DNA of 64,000 nt, from the NCBI GenBank assembly GCA_012934845.2, contig WNNJ02001618.1, positions 62,001 through 126,000 of the forward strand. Reading direction: 5' to 3'. The translations under genes were made by a program, and so were the position numbers. Source of the DNA: Pomphorhynchus laevis (lineage: Eukaryota; Acanthocephala; Palaeacanthocephala; Echinorhynchida; Pomphorhynchidae). The notes beneath the pieces were generated by a model that was not told the DNA's origin, searched no databases, and saw only the letters and a program-made list of their open reading frames with translations. This document shows positions 10,419-20,407 of the stretch, one piece after another. Positions within the stretch are counted from its first letter, which is position 1; each line of letters starts with the position of its first letter.

Positions 10419-11421
10419 ATCAAACCGTACATTTCGCGTCTATTCTAACTCTTCTCTCTCCCATCCTTCGTCCATTCCGTCCGGTGTTCCACAAGGCTCC
10501 GTATTAGGCCCTATACTTTTCTCTCTTCTTCTTGGTGATTTGTCTTCGATTTCTCATAAATTTAACTTCCATGTTATGCAATATGCTGATGACATTCTCA
10601 TCTATGCTCATGCACCTGTTTATCGTATTCACGATCTTAGTGTTTCCGCTTCCGACTGTCTTGTCTCAATTTCCAATCATCTTTCTTCCCTTCGCCTTTC
10701 TCTGAATCCTGATAAATCCAAAATTATGTGGATCCTACCTCGACGCCTCGGCTTCGAACCTCCCTCCGTATCATTAAATTCTACAATTCTTCCTATCGTT
10801 GATAATCTCGTTTTCCTAGGCTTCCATTTTGACAACCGACTTTCACTTAAACCTTTCGTTAGAGATAAAGTACGCTCATCTACCTTGATACTCCGCAACC
10901 TCCGTCAAGTTCGTAGATTGATCGATTTCCCTTCTTGTATGACTCTCATATTATCTCTCCTTTTTTCTAGACTCGATTATTGTCTTAGTCTATTTTCCAA
11001 CTCACCTAAATCCACTCTTCTTCCCCTACAACGCATCGTCAACGCAGCTGTCCGAATTCTCCTCCGTCTTCGTCGTTTTGATCATACATCCTACCATCTT
11101 GCTTCTCTCGATTTGCCTACAATTTATTGTCGTGTTCAAATTCGTCTTCTTATCGTTGCTTTCCGCCTTGTAACTTTTCATACCCCTTCATTTCTCAACC
11201 TTCCTTTTCTTGATAATTCTCGTCCTGTTTACTGTTCCTTGCGTTCCTGTAATTCCCTTCTTTTACATGTCCCAAACTACTCTACCTCCTTTGGACTCCG
11301 CTCCTTCCTGGTGGCTGCTCCTCTATCGTGGAATCATCTGCCCATTCATATACGCCAATCAACTTCCCTGCAGTGCTTCAAACGACAAATCCGATCCCAT
11401 TTAAACAATTTATCTGCTTGA
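8469..11421 (+). pseudogene. ORF2 of the L2/CR1-type LINE: APE endonuclease and RT
   Basis: Residues 20-250 are an AP-type endonuclease (FNTRSILHKADMLLDIFDQL; ITESWH; LELVIVYRPGS; VLGDFNIRLDRP; GLSDHFLVTLTL) with the catalytic DFN and SDH present. The RT follows from about 9900: RPISLLPTLSKLLERLV, LDLSSAFDIVDH, GVPQGSVLGPILF and QYADDI, then a thumb and C-terminal segment ending at the TGA after LNNLSA. The frame is interrupted near 9770, at 10206 and by the (AT)24 tract. The other parts match intact LINEs well, so the copy is young. Confidence 0.85.
10369..10416 (+). repeat. (AT)24 microsatellite inside the RT
   Basis: The tract is 48 bases of perfect AT. The expected coding around it is SSY followed by LSNRTFRVY, so about 44 bases have been added to an ancestral ATAT. 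That length is not a multiple of three, and the upstream RT frame does not continue downstream. Confidence 0.95.
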
Positions 11422-11500
11422 CTTTTTCATTTTTGTTTGTGGACTTGTAAGCGTACAGCTTGTACGCATTTGCCACATTAAATAAATTTGTATTATTATA

Positions 11501-11710
11501 TTAATTGATCTGCATGAGTTCTGATATCAGTATAGCTGTTGAGCCTATTTTTCTAATCGTACATGTAGTTGAATTATATATACAAACTTAGAGATAAAGA
11601 AATAAAATTACTGTTCTGCTCGATTTCGCTCGCCGACTCGCTCTCGCTCGTGCATTTAGTGACTATTTAGGATATTACACGAAAGAGCTTCGTTCTATTT
11701 ATTGCAATTT
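11501..11710. other. Intergenic, no gene seen
   Basis: This short AT-rich stretch separates the L2/CR1-type LINE from a CXC fragment. It contains a run of CTCG/CGCT words (11617-11650) similar to the GCTCGCTACGCTCGCGG at 7156 near the start of the LINE. No coding signal is visible. Confidence 0.5.
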
Positions 11711-11839
11711 ACGCCGAAAGATAAGCCGCCTACATATCTTCGATGTTGCCGATGCAATGGTAAATCAGCAAAGTGTATTAAATCAGCAAAGTGGAAAAGT
11801 GCGAAAATCACAGTAATTTTATCACATCATATAAAATAA
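11711..11839 (+). pseudogene. CXC-REL LINE N-terminal fragment (copy d)
   Basis: The frame reads TPKDKPPTYLRCCRCNGKSA, then KCIKSAK, which is the opening of the family ORF with the first Cys residues of the CXC cluster. The usual ATG is ACG here and the second half of the cluster is lost. Only about 40 codons remain before other sequence begins. Confidence 0.75.
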
Positions 11840-12215
11840 TATGCATCAACTGGATAAAATATCACATGTAGGATCTCCTCTACATTTAAGTGAGACACAA
11901 CACTGAAATTTTGACGACGTCTATGAGTCAGCTTATAAGATTTTATATAATTTATATTTATAAAGTTAAAATTTAAAACAAAACCTAAGTAGAAGAAAAA
12001 GAATAAACAAATAAAAAAACACAAAAAATAGAATGTAAAATGAAAATGTTGATTAAATTGAAAAAAGTATATTGAAGATCAGGGAGATGAGTGGCATGTG
12101 GCACGACGTCGGGGGAAATGTTGAGTAATTTAGTTAAAGAAGCACGAAGAATTGTGAGTTGGAATTCCCTCAACAAATATGTTGGGGAATGCATTTCTTG
12201 ATTTATTGAGGATGA

Positions 12216-12420
12216 GCCAAAAATAAATGAACATATATACACTCAAAATCTAGAATTAATTGAAAACAATGAATTGATGAAAATGCTATCAAAAGGGTAT
12301 AAATATGTTTTTTGAAAAAAAATGTGAAAAAAATTATTCAATAAAGATCTTCTGTGAAATCTTTTCCATGTTTATTCCAGAGTCCTAACGTAGACCGGAA
12401 AATTATAAGTTGAACGACTG
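12216..12420 (+). mobile_element. Naiad PLE fragment
   Basis: The stretch with AATAAATGAACATATATACA and GCTATCAAAAGGGTATAAAT matches the linker domain of Naiad copies at 34.9 and 54.7 kb (the SKGYKY segment). The following 80 bases (CAATAAAGATCTTCTGTGAA and so on) are also shared with 54880-54990, so both came from the same sublineage with the same 3' neighbour. Coding is broken. The 11840-12215 stretch before it is AT-rich with nothing recognisable. Confidence 0.7.
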
Positions 12421-12470
12421 GCTCGAACACACATAGACGTCGCTTTCGCTAGTGCAAAACATATTTTGAA

Positions 12471-12730
12471 TCATAAATGTTTGATGGTTTCGTTGTAATT
12501 TCTCGATAGTCTTGCTATTTGTTTAAGAACACATTGGGTTGATAAACCAAGTACACCATTTGCTGCAATCACAATCGGGAAAAAAATTGTTCGTTCATAA
12601 AGTGCAATTATATCTCCATATTTACTTATTTTCCTTGATTCATGGTAATGGAATGGGTTTCCTATTAGGTCAGATGAGTACGACGGAGCTAAGTGACTGA
12701 AAATACAAATGTCCATTAAGGACCGCTCCG
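12471..12730 (-). pseudogene. CXC-REL LINE endonuclease fragment (copy e)
   Basis: The antisense frame reads MDICIFSHLAPSYSSDLIGN, then YHESRKISKYGD, VIAANGVLGLSTQ and RLSRNYNETIKHL. It is nearly identical to the + strand fragment at 29950-30226, so both belong to one subfamily. It carries the second acidic residue of the REL core and the downstream Lys/Arg segment. Both 5' and 3' parts are missing. Confidence 0.8.
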
Positions 12731-13797
12731 ACAGATCACAATATAAACCATGACAGTGTAATTATAAGAAAATTTATAAGTGTTCTAGCTAATTACAATC
12801 GACTCGCCCCGTTCAACGAAAATTCATAATATTAATACAATAAATAAAATACATAACTACATACACAGAATATCAACGAATAAATTATAGATCAACTACA
12901 GCAGAATATCAACGAATAACTAAATACAACACAACGAATTATGCCCCGAGTAAAGCCATCAAATTTGAAAAGATGCTGTGGTTGTAATGGGCAATCAGCA
13001 AGATGCAAAGCATGTAAATGTTCAAAATCCGGTGTAAGTTGCTTCAACTGTGCGGCTCCAGAATGCATGAACAAAAAACCTGACTCTCCTAAAATCACAG
13101 GTGAAGTCAATTTGAGCAGCGGTTCATACTATCATGTTAACAGTGATATCAACGCTGTAAATGCAATTGAAAAAATAATGGAACCAGCTCTCTTCCTTTA
13201 CCGCAAATAAATGATTGTGGATATTTGAACCCTTATAAAGATGCTAATGGACGTGGTATCATCTTTACACAATCATATTTTGACATGGATGAATTCTACA
13301 GTGAGGTTATCCTATGAAAACCTAACTTATGGTATTTACCAAAGTGCAATGCTAGCAATGAATTGGTCGATAAATTAGCTTCAATGTATAATATGGTATC
13401 ACAAGACCAAATTAATGTTGAATACACTTTAAAGTCAATTACTGTCTTTTGTCAGCTTGTACTCCAGAAACTTGAATGTGTAAAGATCAAGACAATACGA
13501 ACAAATATCGAAAGACGTCTCAAACTATGGGACGATAAAAACATCTGTACGTTGCTGGCGGAAGCAAGAATACTTCAAAACAGATTGAAACTACGAAAAC
13601 CTAGAAATGTGGAATCATCAAATAAAATGATACAAAAATTCTCAAAAATCATGACGAAAGGCAAGACAAATGCTGCCATACGATTGCTCGAAGGTTCTGA
13701 TTTGAATAAAAGAACCCTGTGCCTAAATGATACAGTAAATAACAAAAGTGTGCGTGAAAGACTCGTTCAATTGCATCCCAAGGCATCTGATGTAATG
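12731..13797 (+). mobile_element. CXC-REL LINE copy f, 5' half
   Basis: A 5' UTR of about 200 bases contains two copies of CAGAATATCAACGAATAA (near 12865 and 12902). It leads into the ORF at 12941. The copy stops abruptly in the conserved QLHPKASDV segment, where a CR1-like LINE begins. No continuation of this copy is seen beyond that LINE. Confidence 0.8.
12941..13797 (+). pseudogene. CXC-REL LINE ORF, N-terminal half (copy f)
   Basis: The ORF opens MPRVKPSNLKRCCGCNGQSA and continues with the complete Cys cluster (CKACKC, CFNCAAPECMN). After one frame change near 13200 and a TGG-to-TGA change in the conserved WKPNLWYLPKCNA segment, it is open again to 13797. That part contains the linker typical of the family (LKLWDDKNICTLLAEARILQ; KTNAAIRLLEGSDL; VRERLVQLHPKASDV). 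The RT and endonuclease are absent. Confidence 0.85.
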
Positions 13798-13798
13798 A

Positions 13799-14497
13799 AT
13801 GTACTCTAACTGTTTAAGCATGTACAACAAATTTGACGAAATATTGTGTCTCGTTAATTCAATGAACACAAACATCATAGCATTGAGCGAAACCTGGCTT
13901 AACAACGATATATCTGATAATGAAATCTCAATCCCAGGCTACTTTGTTATACGATCGGATCGAACCGCCTCAAAAGGAGGTGGAGTTATATTATACGTCA
14001 AGCAACCGTTAACCATCATCGAGCACATCATTGTATCAGATGATTCATACAACGAATATCTGTGGGCAACAGTATCTTCTCCTGATAGACAGAAACTAAA
14101 AATCGGTTTATTTTACCGATCTCCGCGCTCCGCAACTGAAAAGATTGGCATCTCTTTACGACATCACCTAACAAGCTTATCACCGATCATTATCCTAGGA
14201 GACTTCAATATGCCTCATGTCAATTGGGACCTATATACTTCGACACATGGTTGTGATGTTGAATCATCCAATCTCCTTGATACGTTCAACGATCTCAATC
14301 TAACCCAGCATATTCACGAACCCACTAGAAGGAGGAAGCAATCATCTGCCATTTTAGACCTCTGCTTATCACGAGGGGAACCCACAATTGATGAAATCTC
14401 TCTCAGCCCCTTATTGGCCACAGTGATCATTGTGTCATTAGCCTGGCGCTTTCTGTCAGTCTCTATAAAACAGCCCCCTCGGCAAAACCCGAATTGA
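13799..14497 (+). pseudogene. AP endonuclease domain of the CR1-like LINE
   Basis: Motifs in order are NTNIIALSETWLNN, GYFVIRSDRTASKGGGVILY, LKIGLFYRSPR and IILGDFNMPHVNWD. The catalytic segment GHSDHCVISLALS is read in the neighbouring frame at about 14415-14450, which places a frame change near 14400. The domain nicks target DNA to prime reverse transcription in this family. Confidence 0.85.
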
Positions 14498-16554
14498 ATC
14501 CCTTCAAAGCGAATTTCGCAAGTATGACGCAAGCTATTCGAAACATTCAATGGCCTAATCCATATGAAATTGGCATATATCAGTGCTGGGAAAATTTCAA
14601 ATCTACTTTGATCAATGCTCTAAATTACTTCTCCCCTTTAAAACGTCAGCGCACATCCCACAAAACTCCCATTTGGTTTGACTCGCAGATTAAACAAATG
14701 ATTAAGACAAGAGACAAAATTTACAAAAAATTCAAAGAAAATAATTGTTCTTGGACCGATTACAAGGAATTACGAAATCAAGTTACGGTACTCAAACGTC
14801 AGAAACGCAGGTGCTTCGTTTCCAATCTTTGTCGATCATCAAAAAGATATCCCAGTAAATTGTTCAAACATATCAGCTCATTAAAATCAACTACGTCTGA
14901 GATTAACTCTATATTTATGGAAACCGGTGAGCTCACATCTGATGACAAAGCAATTGCCAATATTTTCCTAGATCAATTCACGCTAGAGAGTCCTACCTAT
15001 CAGTATTGCCCCAGATTCTCCACTGCTCAATATCCGTGTTACGAATTTACTCCATTTGATAAATTTGAGGTTCTTAACGAACTTCTAAAGCTACCACGAT
15101 CAATTGCGGCAGGACCAGACAATATTCCTCCAATTCTTCTTCGGGAACTTGCACCAGTAATATATGAACCTTTACACACCATATTCGATTTCTCCTTGTC
15201 AACAGGCTGTATACCATCAGATTGGAAATGTTCTATAATCCGACCTCTCTACAAAAAAGGCGACCGTAATCTAGCAAGCAACTATCGGCCCATAAGCCTT
15301 ACCTGCGTTGCTTGTAAAGTGCTAGAAAAACTGCTTTTTAAACGAATCATCGGGCACCTAGAAGATAACCAAGTACTCTGCGACAACCAGCATGGTTTCC
15401 GCCCAGGAAGATCTACTGTCACAAACCTCATACTTGCGAGGAGTGATTGGACCAGATATGCCGAGGCTGGAGTTAGTGTTGATGTTTTGTTTTTCGACCT
15501 CAGCAAAGCATTTGATCGGATATACTATGATGTCCTCCTTATTACGCTGGAACAGTACGGCATCAGAGGAACCCTCCTTAATTGGATTAACTCCTTCCTT
15601 AGAAATCGGAAGATTACTGTATTGGCTAATAAACAAATGTCAAAAACAAGAAATCCTGGACGCGGTGTTCCTCAGGGATCGGTACTCAGTCCATTGCTCT
15701 TCATTATTTACATCAACGAGCTTACTACAGCTATTTCGAGTCCATGTGGTTTATATGCCGACGACTTGAAAATTTGGCGACCAATAATCGATAGCCGAGA
15801 TCCAATGATACTCCAGAGAGACATTGATAATATTAAGGTATGGTGTAATCAACGGGGACTGGTATTAAACCCCGATAAGTCAAAACATATGCTCATCGGA
15901 CATCTACACATCAATTCATTATATACCATTGACGGAAGAGAAATTGAAACAGTTCTCCAATTTCAAGACCTTGGAGTGATCGTAAATAGAAGCTTATCGA
16001 CCATCCCACATACCAGTCACACAGTTGCTAAATGCCGTCGAATTTTAGGACTTATTAGAAGGACCATTGGCCAGCTTGACGCATCCAGTTTTAAGTTAAT
16101 TTACAATGCTTATGTCTTATCTTTAATGAGATACGCTTCACCTGCCTGTCACCATCAAACTACGACAGAGATGAACCTGTACGAATCCATATTACGCAAG
16201 GCCACACATCTTGTACCCAGCCAACGCAAGCTCTCATTCATTTTTCGACTTCACGCACTTGGTGTGACCACAGTGAAGAAATCTTTAAAGTCATCTGATT
16301 TAATGTTTGTGTGGACAGCGCTTAATGTTCAAAAAGGGCAGAGGGAACATGTTTGTCGCAAACTGTTCGAACTTCGAAATTCAAACAGATTGAGGGGACA
16401 TCACCTCACGTTAAAGACCCACATTCGTCCACGAAGAAGATTTAACACAATTGTCAACCGAACGTGGAAAAGCTGGAATAAGCTACCAAGTCAAGTGGTT
16501 TCGGCCTCCAGTATTTTGTCCTTCAAGAGAAATCTGAAGAATGTACTAACTTAA
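14400..16554 (+). CDS. Reverse transcriptase of the CR1-like LINE
   Basis: The frame is open for about 700 codons to the TAA at 16552. RT motifs include IAAGPDNIPPILLREL, NYRPISLTCVACKVLEKLL, FFDLSKAFDRIYYDVLL, GVPQGSVLSPLLFIIYINEL and LYADDLKIW. The YADD catalytic pair is intact. The C-terminal region carries the thumb and a basic tail (RGHHLTLKTHIRPRRRFNTI). It continues the endonuclease frame upstream after one frame change and has no Met start of its own. Confidence 0.9.
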
Positions 16555-16672
16555 AACAATCGGATTTTCATTAATATTTTTTTAACCCTGTACCCAGCCT
16601 GTACGAGCTCTACGCTCTTTTGCTGCTGTTGTATTTAATAATTTTTTTAATATATTATTAATTATAACATAT

Positions 16673-16690
16673 GGTTCCCTCAAATGGGCC
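16673..16690 (-). other. Conserved 3'-UTR motif, copy g
   Basis: The sense sequence GGCCCATTTGAGGGAACC occurs at the same place after the ORF in copies a, b, g, A, B, i, j and l with few changes. It may be the element that the RT recognises in its own RNA; this is inferred from conservation only. Confidence 0.8.
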
Positions 16691-16722
16691 AATATACATT
16701 TAACATTGTTATGTATTATTAT

Positions 16723-17237
16723 TTATTCTAAAACATTAGAATCATCCATCCGTTCGGATCCACGACTATATGGGTGACCCCTAGTCGACCGGCACCCTCT
16801 GATTGCATGTGAGGCAGCACGACACAGCAGCAAACTTATGGACCTTCTGAGGCCACACAGGCATTCAGCATAGCTTTTATTCCCACGTGATGAACGCAAT
16901 CGAGCAATTGTCCTGAGCAAAACCATGGCGTCGGGTCCCGCAGCACCAGAAGCCGTGAACACTAGCGGCATAAATCTACTCCTTTCGATATCGATGATAC
17001 GTTCCGCGTATTTTGATCTTTTTCTCGCTTCATGAAAATCAAATGCAGCTTTTCTCGTAGACGCACACGATGGAGCAAAATGGTTGAAAACCGTAACGTC
17101 AAAGAACGTTCGCTCATATCTGGCGTCAGAAAGCCCAATGCAGACGATGTCGAGTCGCGCGTCGTCACTTCGACAAGTGACCCGATGATCAAAACAGTGA
17201 TCACTATCTACCCGTTGTAATATCGGTTCGACACCAA
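16723..17237 (-). pseudogene. REL endonuclease and C-terminal tail (copy g)
   Basis: Antisense translation gives DDARLDIVCIGLSDARYERT, FFDVTVFNHFAPS, FHEARKRSKYAERIIDIERS and FTASGAAGPDAMVLLRTIAR, then the Ser/Arg tail. The REL acidic residues are present. Two frames are needed, so there is at least one frame change near 16970. Confidence 0.8.
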
Positions 17238-17311
17238 CCGATATTATATATTATTATGTATTTAATTTTTTTAATAATGAACAATTTATTAAAAATAAAC
17301 ATATTAATTTA

Positions 17312-17329
17312 GGTTCCCGCAAATGGGCC
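17312..17329 (-). other. Conserved 3'-UTR motif, copy A
   Basis: The sense sequence is GGCCCATTTGCGGGAACC, about 50 bases after the stop of the intact ORF. Only one base differs from the copy g version. Confidence 0.8.
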
Positions 17330-17381
17330 TCAAATTGAAATTTACGATCCCAGACTGGGCAATATAATACAAAAAAGTTTC

Positions 17382-20360
17382 TCAATGTGAAACAGTAGTT
17401 AACTCTGCCATCCGAATAGTCGCAGAGATCGTTCTTTGTGCGCTGAAGCATAATCGCCTGCGTATGTCAGAAATGCAGTTTGCGTACGATTGTTTGCTTT
17501 TGATGGCAATATATCGTGCAGCTTTCCTTAATAAGAGATCCAATTCTCTCATAATTCCAGCAGCAGTCGAAACAATGGCTGGTATGAAAATCCCATCCTC
17601 CACCAGTGAAACACGCTCGCCATATTTAGCCATCTTGCGATTTGAATGATAGTCGAATGTGGAACTGACAGTTTGGTGAGCATAGGATGGAGCTAAATGG
17701 TTAAAAACGCAAATGTCGACATAAGACCGCTCCATCCTACCCTCTGAAAAATTCATACACACAATGTCCATTCTCGCAGATCTATCCCTCGTTGTGGTGC
17801 TAGATGCAAACACTATACCCTCATCTACTGGTCGTAATTCCACTTCCCGATCCATGCGATCATGCGCCTCACTTAGTATCGAGCCGATCGTGTCGCGTAT
17901 GGCGTTGTGTCTGATAATTGTTCCGCCGCCGACTCTACAAGAGAGTACATGTCTTAAGTTAAACACTTCTGAACATCGACAAATTCCCTTACTTTTAATT
18001 GGTATATTGTATCTTATCGCAAGTGCATCCAAAAACTGTTGCTTTTGTAAATAGAATCCAGACGGTTTCGAAGGAATAGATGTCAACCAAATTGAGACAT
18101 TCTTCTGTGCAGCATGCTGTATACGTCGAGCCATTTCTTCACTTGCATTTTCCAAAATTTGTTTCTTAAGTTGCTCGTATATATTCCGATTATTTTTCCG
18201 GTAACCATCACAAAGATCCTTTAGTATTTCCCCAATTTCAGAACTGTTACTATGAATAACGTTTGCATTCGCTATTAGGTGTGATTGTTTAAAAACCTCT
18301 TCTGCGTTGGCTGATGGATCTATTATGCTTAAACCTCCATCTCTGGCGGGTAGTTTAATAATATCTCGAAGCTCTAACGTTAACACTCCCAATCCCATAA
18401 TGCTCGGTATCAACTTCAGGAAAATATCATCAGCTAAGCCTCTGAACCATGATGAACTTACTTTTGTAGTGCGCACCAGATGTGTCCATTGAAACTGAAT
18501 CGTTCGTGTTAGCAATATATAAGCAGCATATGGATCCAAGTCTGCTAAATCACACAGATGCTGTATCTGTACTCGCCAGGAGTTAATTGAACTCATGACT
18601 TGACACTCACGATATGCATCACATCCGATAAATCCTCCCAAGACCTTGATACCATTTTTAACCACTTTGACACCTTCTTGCATAAGATATTTGGCTTCAT
18701 TTGTCATAGTTTCGTTCTTGTTTAAAAAACAGCATTTTGAAGCATTTATGTGAAATCCGAAGCTTTTACCAATCACTTTTAATAGATCCCATACTTGAGA
18801 CAACTCATGCGCACGGCCAATAAAAGTTGCATCATCTGCGTACCAAAGTTGGGTGACACCAGGTATTTTTTGTTTAATCTCTTCAATTATCGGTAAAGAC
18901 GCCGCTGCAAATGCAGCCATAGCCAAGGGGTCTCCTTGTGTTACCCCTTCTTCAGATAGAATTGTCTCCTCAGCAACAATTAGCAGTGATGGCTTCGAGT
19001 AAGTATTGATCAAGAGTGTCGTCATGGCAGGACAAATCGCGTTTATGTTTTTGAGCAACAAATCCCGATTGATACAATTGAAAGCGTTGTTGGCATCTAC
19101 AGTTAATATGCAATATTCACTGTTACTTTCAAGTATATCTCTTGCATTATGAATAATAGTATCGGTCCCACATTTCTGACCAGCACACATTTGTACTGCC
19201 CCAGCTACCTCCATCAATGTTGGTTTAATATATTTTAGCTGTGCCCTGGCTACTATGCGTCTCATAACTTCCCCTATACCGATAGGGCGTATTCCAGGAG
19301 ATTTGTCAAGAGGAACCAACCGACATGCTAGATATGCTTCCAAGCTGTTAGGATTTAATCTTTCGGTTGCAATTTTTATTGCAAACATTGCGAGCACATT
19401 CGCCAATCTGTATGATTCTTGACCAAAACCTGTTAGTAGATATCTCCACATTTGCGCGTCCATACCGGATGGTCCTGCACTTCCATTTGATTTTTTAGCC
19501 GCTTTTATAATATCTTCTGGACTTAAATTCATGTAAATTACTTGATGATGTTGGATTACATGTTTCAGAGGTGTCAATAAAATATACTCTCCATCTGCAT
19601 CCGTTGCTCGAGGATGTAATTCTTGAAGACGTGTGAGCACTGTTTTGCCGTCCAAAAAACTATCAATCTCATGTATCCCGGATTTTTGTCCGCCTGATTT
19701 TAAAAGCCGAGCTGCTTCTCCAATTTTACTGTATTGTACCAATTTCTGAATGTCCATTAAAAATCCTTTTTGATGGTTTTTCTTACGATTCATTGATCTC
19801 TGCTTTTGAAGAAATCGAGCTTCTGAAATTAGTTGGTCATACTTTTTTTCATTCCACATTATTATACGTCGTTCTAAGGTTTTCCGACGATCACTAATTC
19901 GTCGCGAAGGAATCTGCTGCAGAATCAGCTGGCAATATACCGAAGAGAGGTGTAAGATGGAATCACATTCTTTAGAATTTTCGTTAAACGATTTGATGTG
20001 TGAAGTTAAGGTTGCAATAAAATCTTTAGTAGCGTTACATCTAGGCAGAGTCATCAAGTTTGGAACCCAGTGAATAATTTCATAGAATGTTTCCATATAC
20101 CAAGGTAAACGACGTATCGCATCCCGAGCAGTATGACCTGTCTGGTTCTCAACATTGTCACTAACTGCGTGAACGTGATTTTCACTATCATGCACATTTA
20201 TTATCGATTTTACTTGAATGTGCTGATGATTACTACAGTTTGGTGCTGCGCAATTTGAGCAAGGAACTTTACTCTTGGCACATTTGCACTTTTTGCACTT
20301 GGCCGCTTGCCCGTTGCAAGTACAACATCTTACAGTGTTGATTGGACGTCCTTTCGTCAT
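17382..20360 (-). CDS. CXC-RT-REL retrotransposon protein (copy A, 992 aa)
   Basis: This is a complete retrotransposition protein that should copy element RNA at a nicked target. Residues 11-45 are a CXC-like Cys cluster (CCTCNGQAAKCKKCKC, then CSNCAAPNCSN), probably for nucleic-acid binding. Residues 80-220 are a conserved linker (WVPNLMTLPRCN; EKKYDQLISEARFL). The family signature GSAGPSGMD is near residue 295. RT motif A (LTVDANNAFNCINRD) is near 422 and YADD near 507, after GVTQGDPLAMAAF. A CCHC motif (CRCSEVFNLRHVLSC) is near 792 and RHNAIRD near 817. The REL core (ARMDIVCMN, then YVDICVFNHLAP) is near 860-885. All catalytic positions I can identify are present and there are no stops. 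The ATG is shared with other copies (MxxGxP). REL-type LINEs are often site-specific; the clade could be R4-, Hero- or Utopia-like, and I cannot decide. Confidence 0.93.
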   Translation of the reverse strand: MTKGRPINTVRCCTCNGQAAKCKKCKCAKSKVPCSNCAAPNCSNHQHIQVKSIINVHDSENHVHAVSDNVENQTGHTARDAIRRLPWYMETFYEIIHWVPNLMTLPRCNATKDFIATLTSHIKSFNENSKECDSILHLSSVYCQLILQQIPSRRISDRRKTLERRIIMWNEKKYDQLISEARFLQKQRSMNRKKNHQKGFLMDIQKLVQYSKIGEAARLLKSGGQKSGIHEIDSFLDGKTVLTRLQELHPRATDADGEYILLTPLKHVIQHHQVIYMNLSPEDIIKAAKKSNGSAGPSGMDAQMWRYLLTGFGQESYRLANVLAMFAIKIATERLNPNSLEAYLACRLVPLDKSPGIRPIGIGEVMRRIVARAQLKYIKPTLMEVAGAVQMCAGQKCGTDTIIHNARDILESNSEYCILTVDANNAFNCINRDLLLKNINAICPAMTTLLINTYSKPSLLIVAEETILSEEGVTQGDPLAMAAFAAASLPIIEEIKQKIPGVTQLWYADDATFIGRAHELSQVWDLLKVIGKSFGFHINASKCCFLNKNETMTNEAKYLMQEGVKVVKNGIKVLGGFIGCDAYRECQVMSSINSWRVQIQHLCDLADLDPYAAYILLTRTIQFQWTHLVRTTKVSSSWFRGLADDIFLKLIPSIMGLGVLTLELRDIIKLPARDGGLSIIDPSANAEEVFKQSHLIANANVIHSNSSEIGEILKDLCDGYRKNNRNIYEQLKKQILENASEEMARRIQHAAQKNVSIWLTSIPSKPSGFYLQKQQFLDALAIRYNIPIKSKGICRCSEVFNLRHVLSCRVGGGTIIRHNAIRDTIGSILSEAHDRMDREVELRPVDEGIVFASSTTTRDRSARMDIVCMNFSEGRMERSYVDICVFNHLAPSYAHQTVSSTFDYHSNRKMAKYGERVSLVEDGIFIPAIVSTAAGIMRELDLLLRKAARYIAIKSKQSYANCISDIRRRLCFSAQRTISATIRMAELTTVSH

Positions 20361-20407
20361 ACCCTTCGTTATTACTTCGTCCGAGCTAGTCCTTACGGGG
20401 CTCCGTC

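Larger units (their letters stand above)
7051..11500 (+). mobile_element. L2/CR1-type LINE, nearly complete
   Basis: The element has a 5' tandem array, an ORF1, an ORF2 with AP endonuclease and RT, and a short 3' end with AATAAA near 11482. RT signatures such as IPSGVPQGSVLGPILF and QYADDILIYAH place it in the CR1/L2 group of APE LINEs; the exact clade is not resolved. Lesions are few: a frame change in ORF1, one near 9770 in ORF2, a stop at about 10206 and an (AT)24 expansion that shifts frame. A decayed antisense relative is at 36706-38715. Confidence 0.85.
13798..16650 (+). mobile_element. CR1-like LINE inserted in a CXC-REL LINE
   Basis: The element begins at the N-terminus of the AP endonuclease, has no ORF1 and ends after a short AT-rich 3' region. 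It lies directly against the coding sequence of copy f. One frame change near 14400 is the only coding lesion seen, so it is probably young and 5'-truncated. Confidence 0.85.
16660..17246 (-). mobile_element. CXC-REL LINE copy g, 5'-truncated
   Basis: This copy lies immediately downstream, in element sense, of the full copy A and in the same orientation. It starts within the endonuclease (VEPILQRVD) and ends with the 3'-UTR motif at 16673-16690. The boundary with A carries an 11-bp inverted repeat (17218-17228 and 17236-17246), part of which is coding sequence of g. Confidence 0.85.

Noticed and set aside
17218-17246. Transcription terminator hairpin
   Set aside because: It sits at the junction of two retrotransposon copies in a eukaryotic context and one arm is coding sequence.
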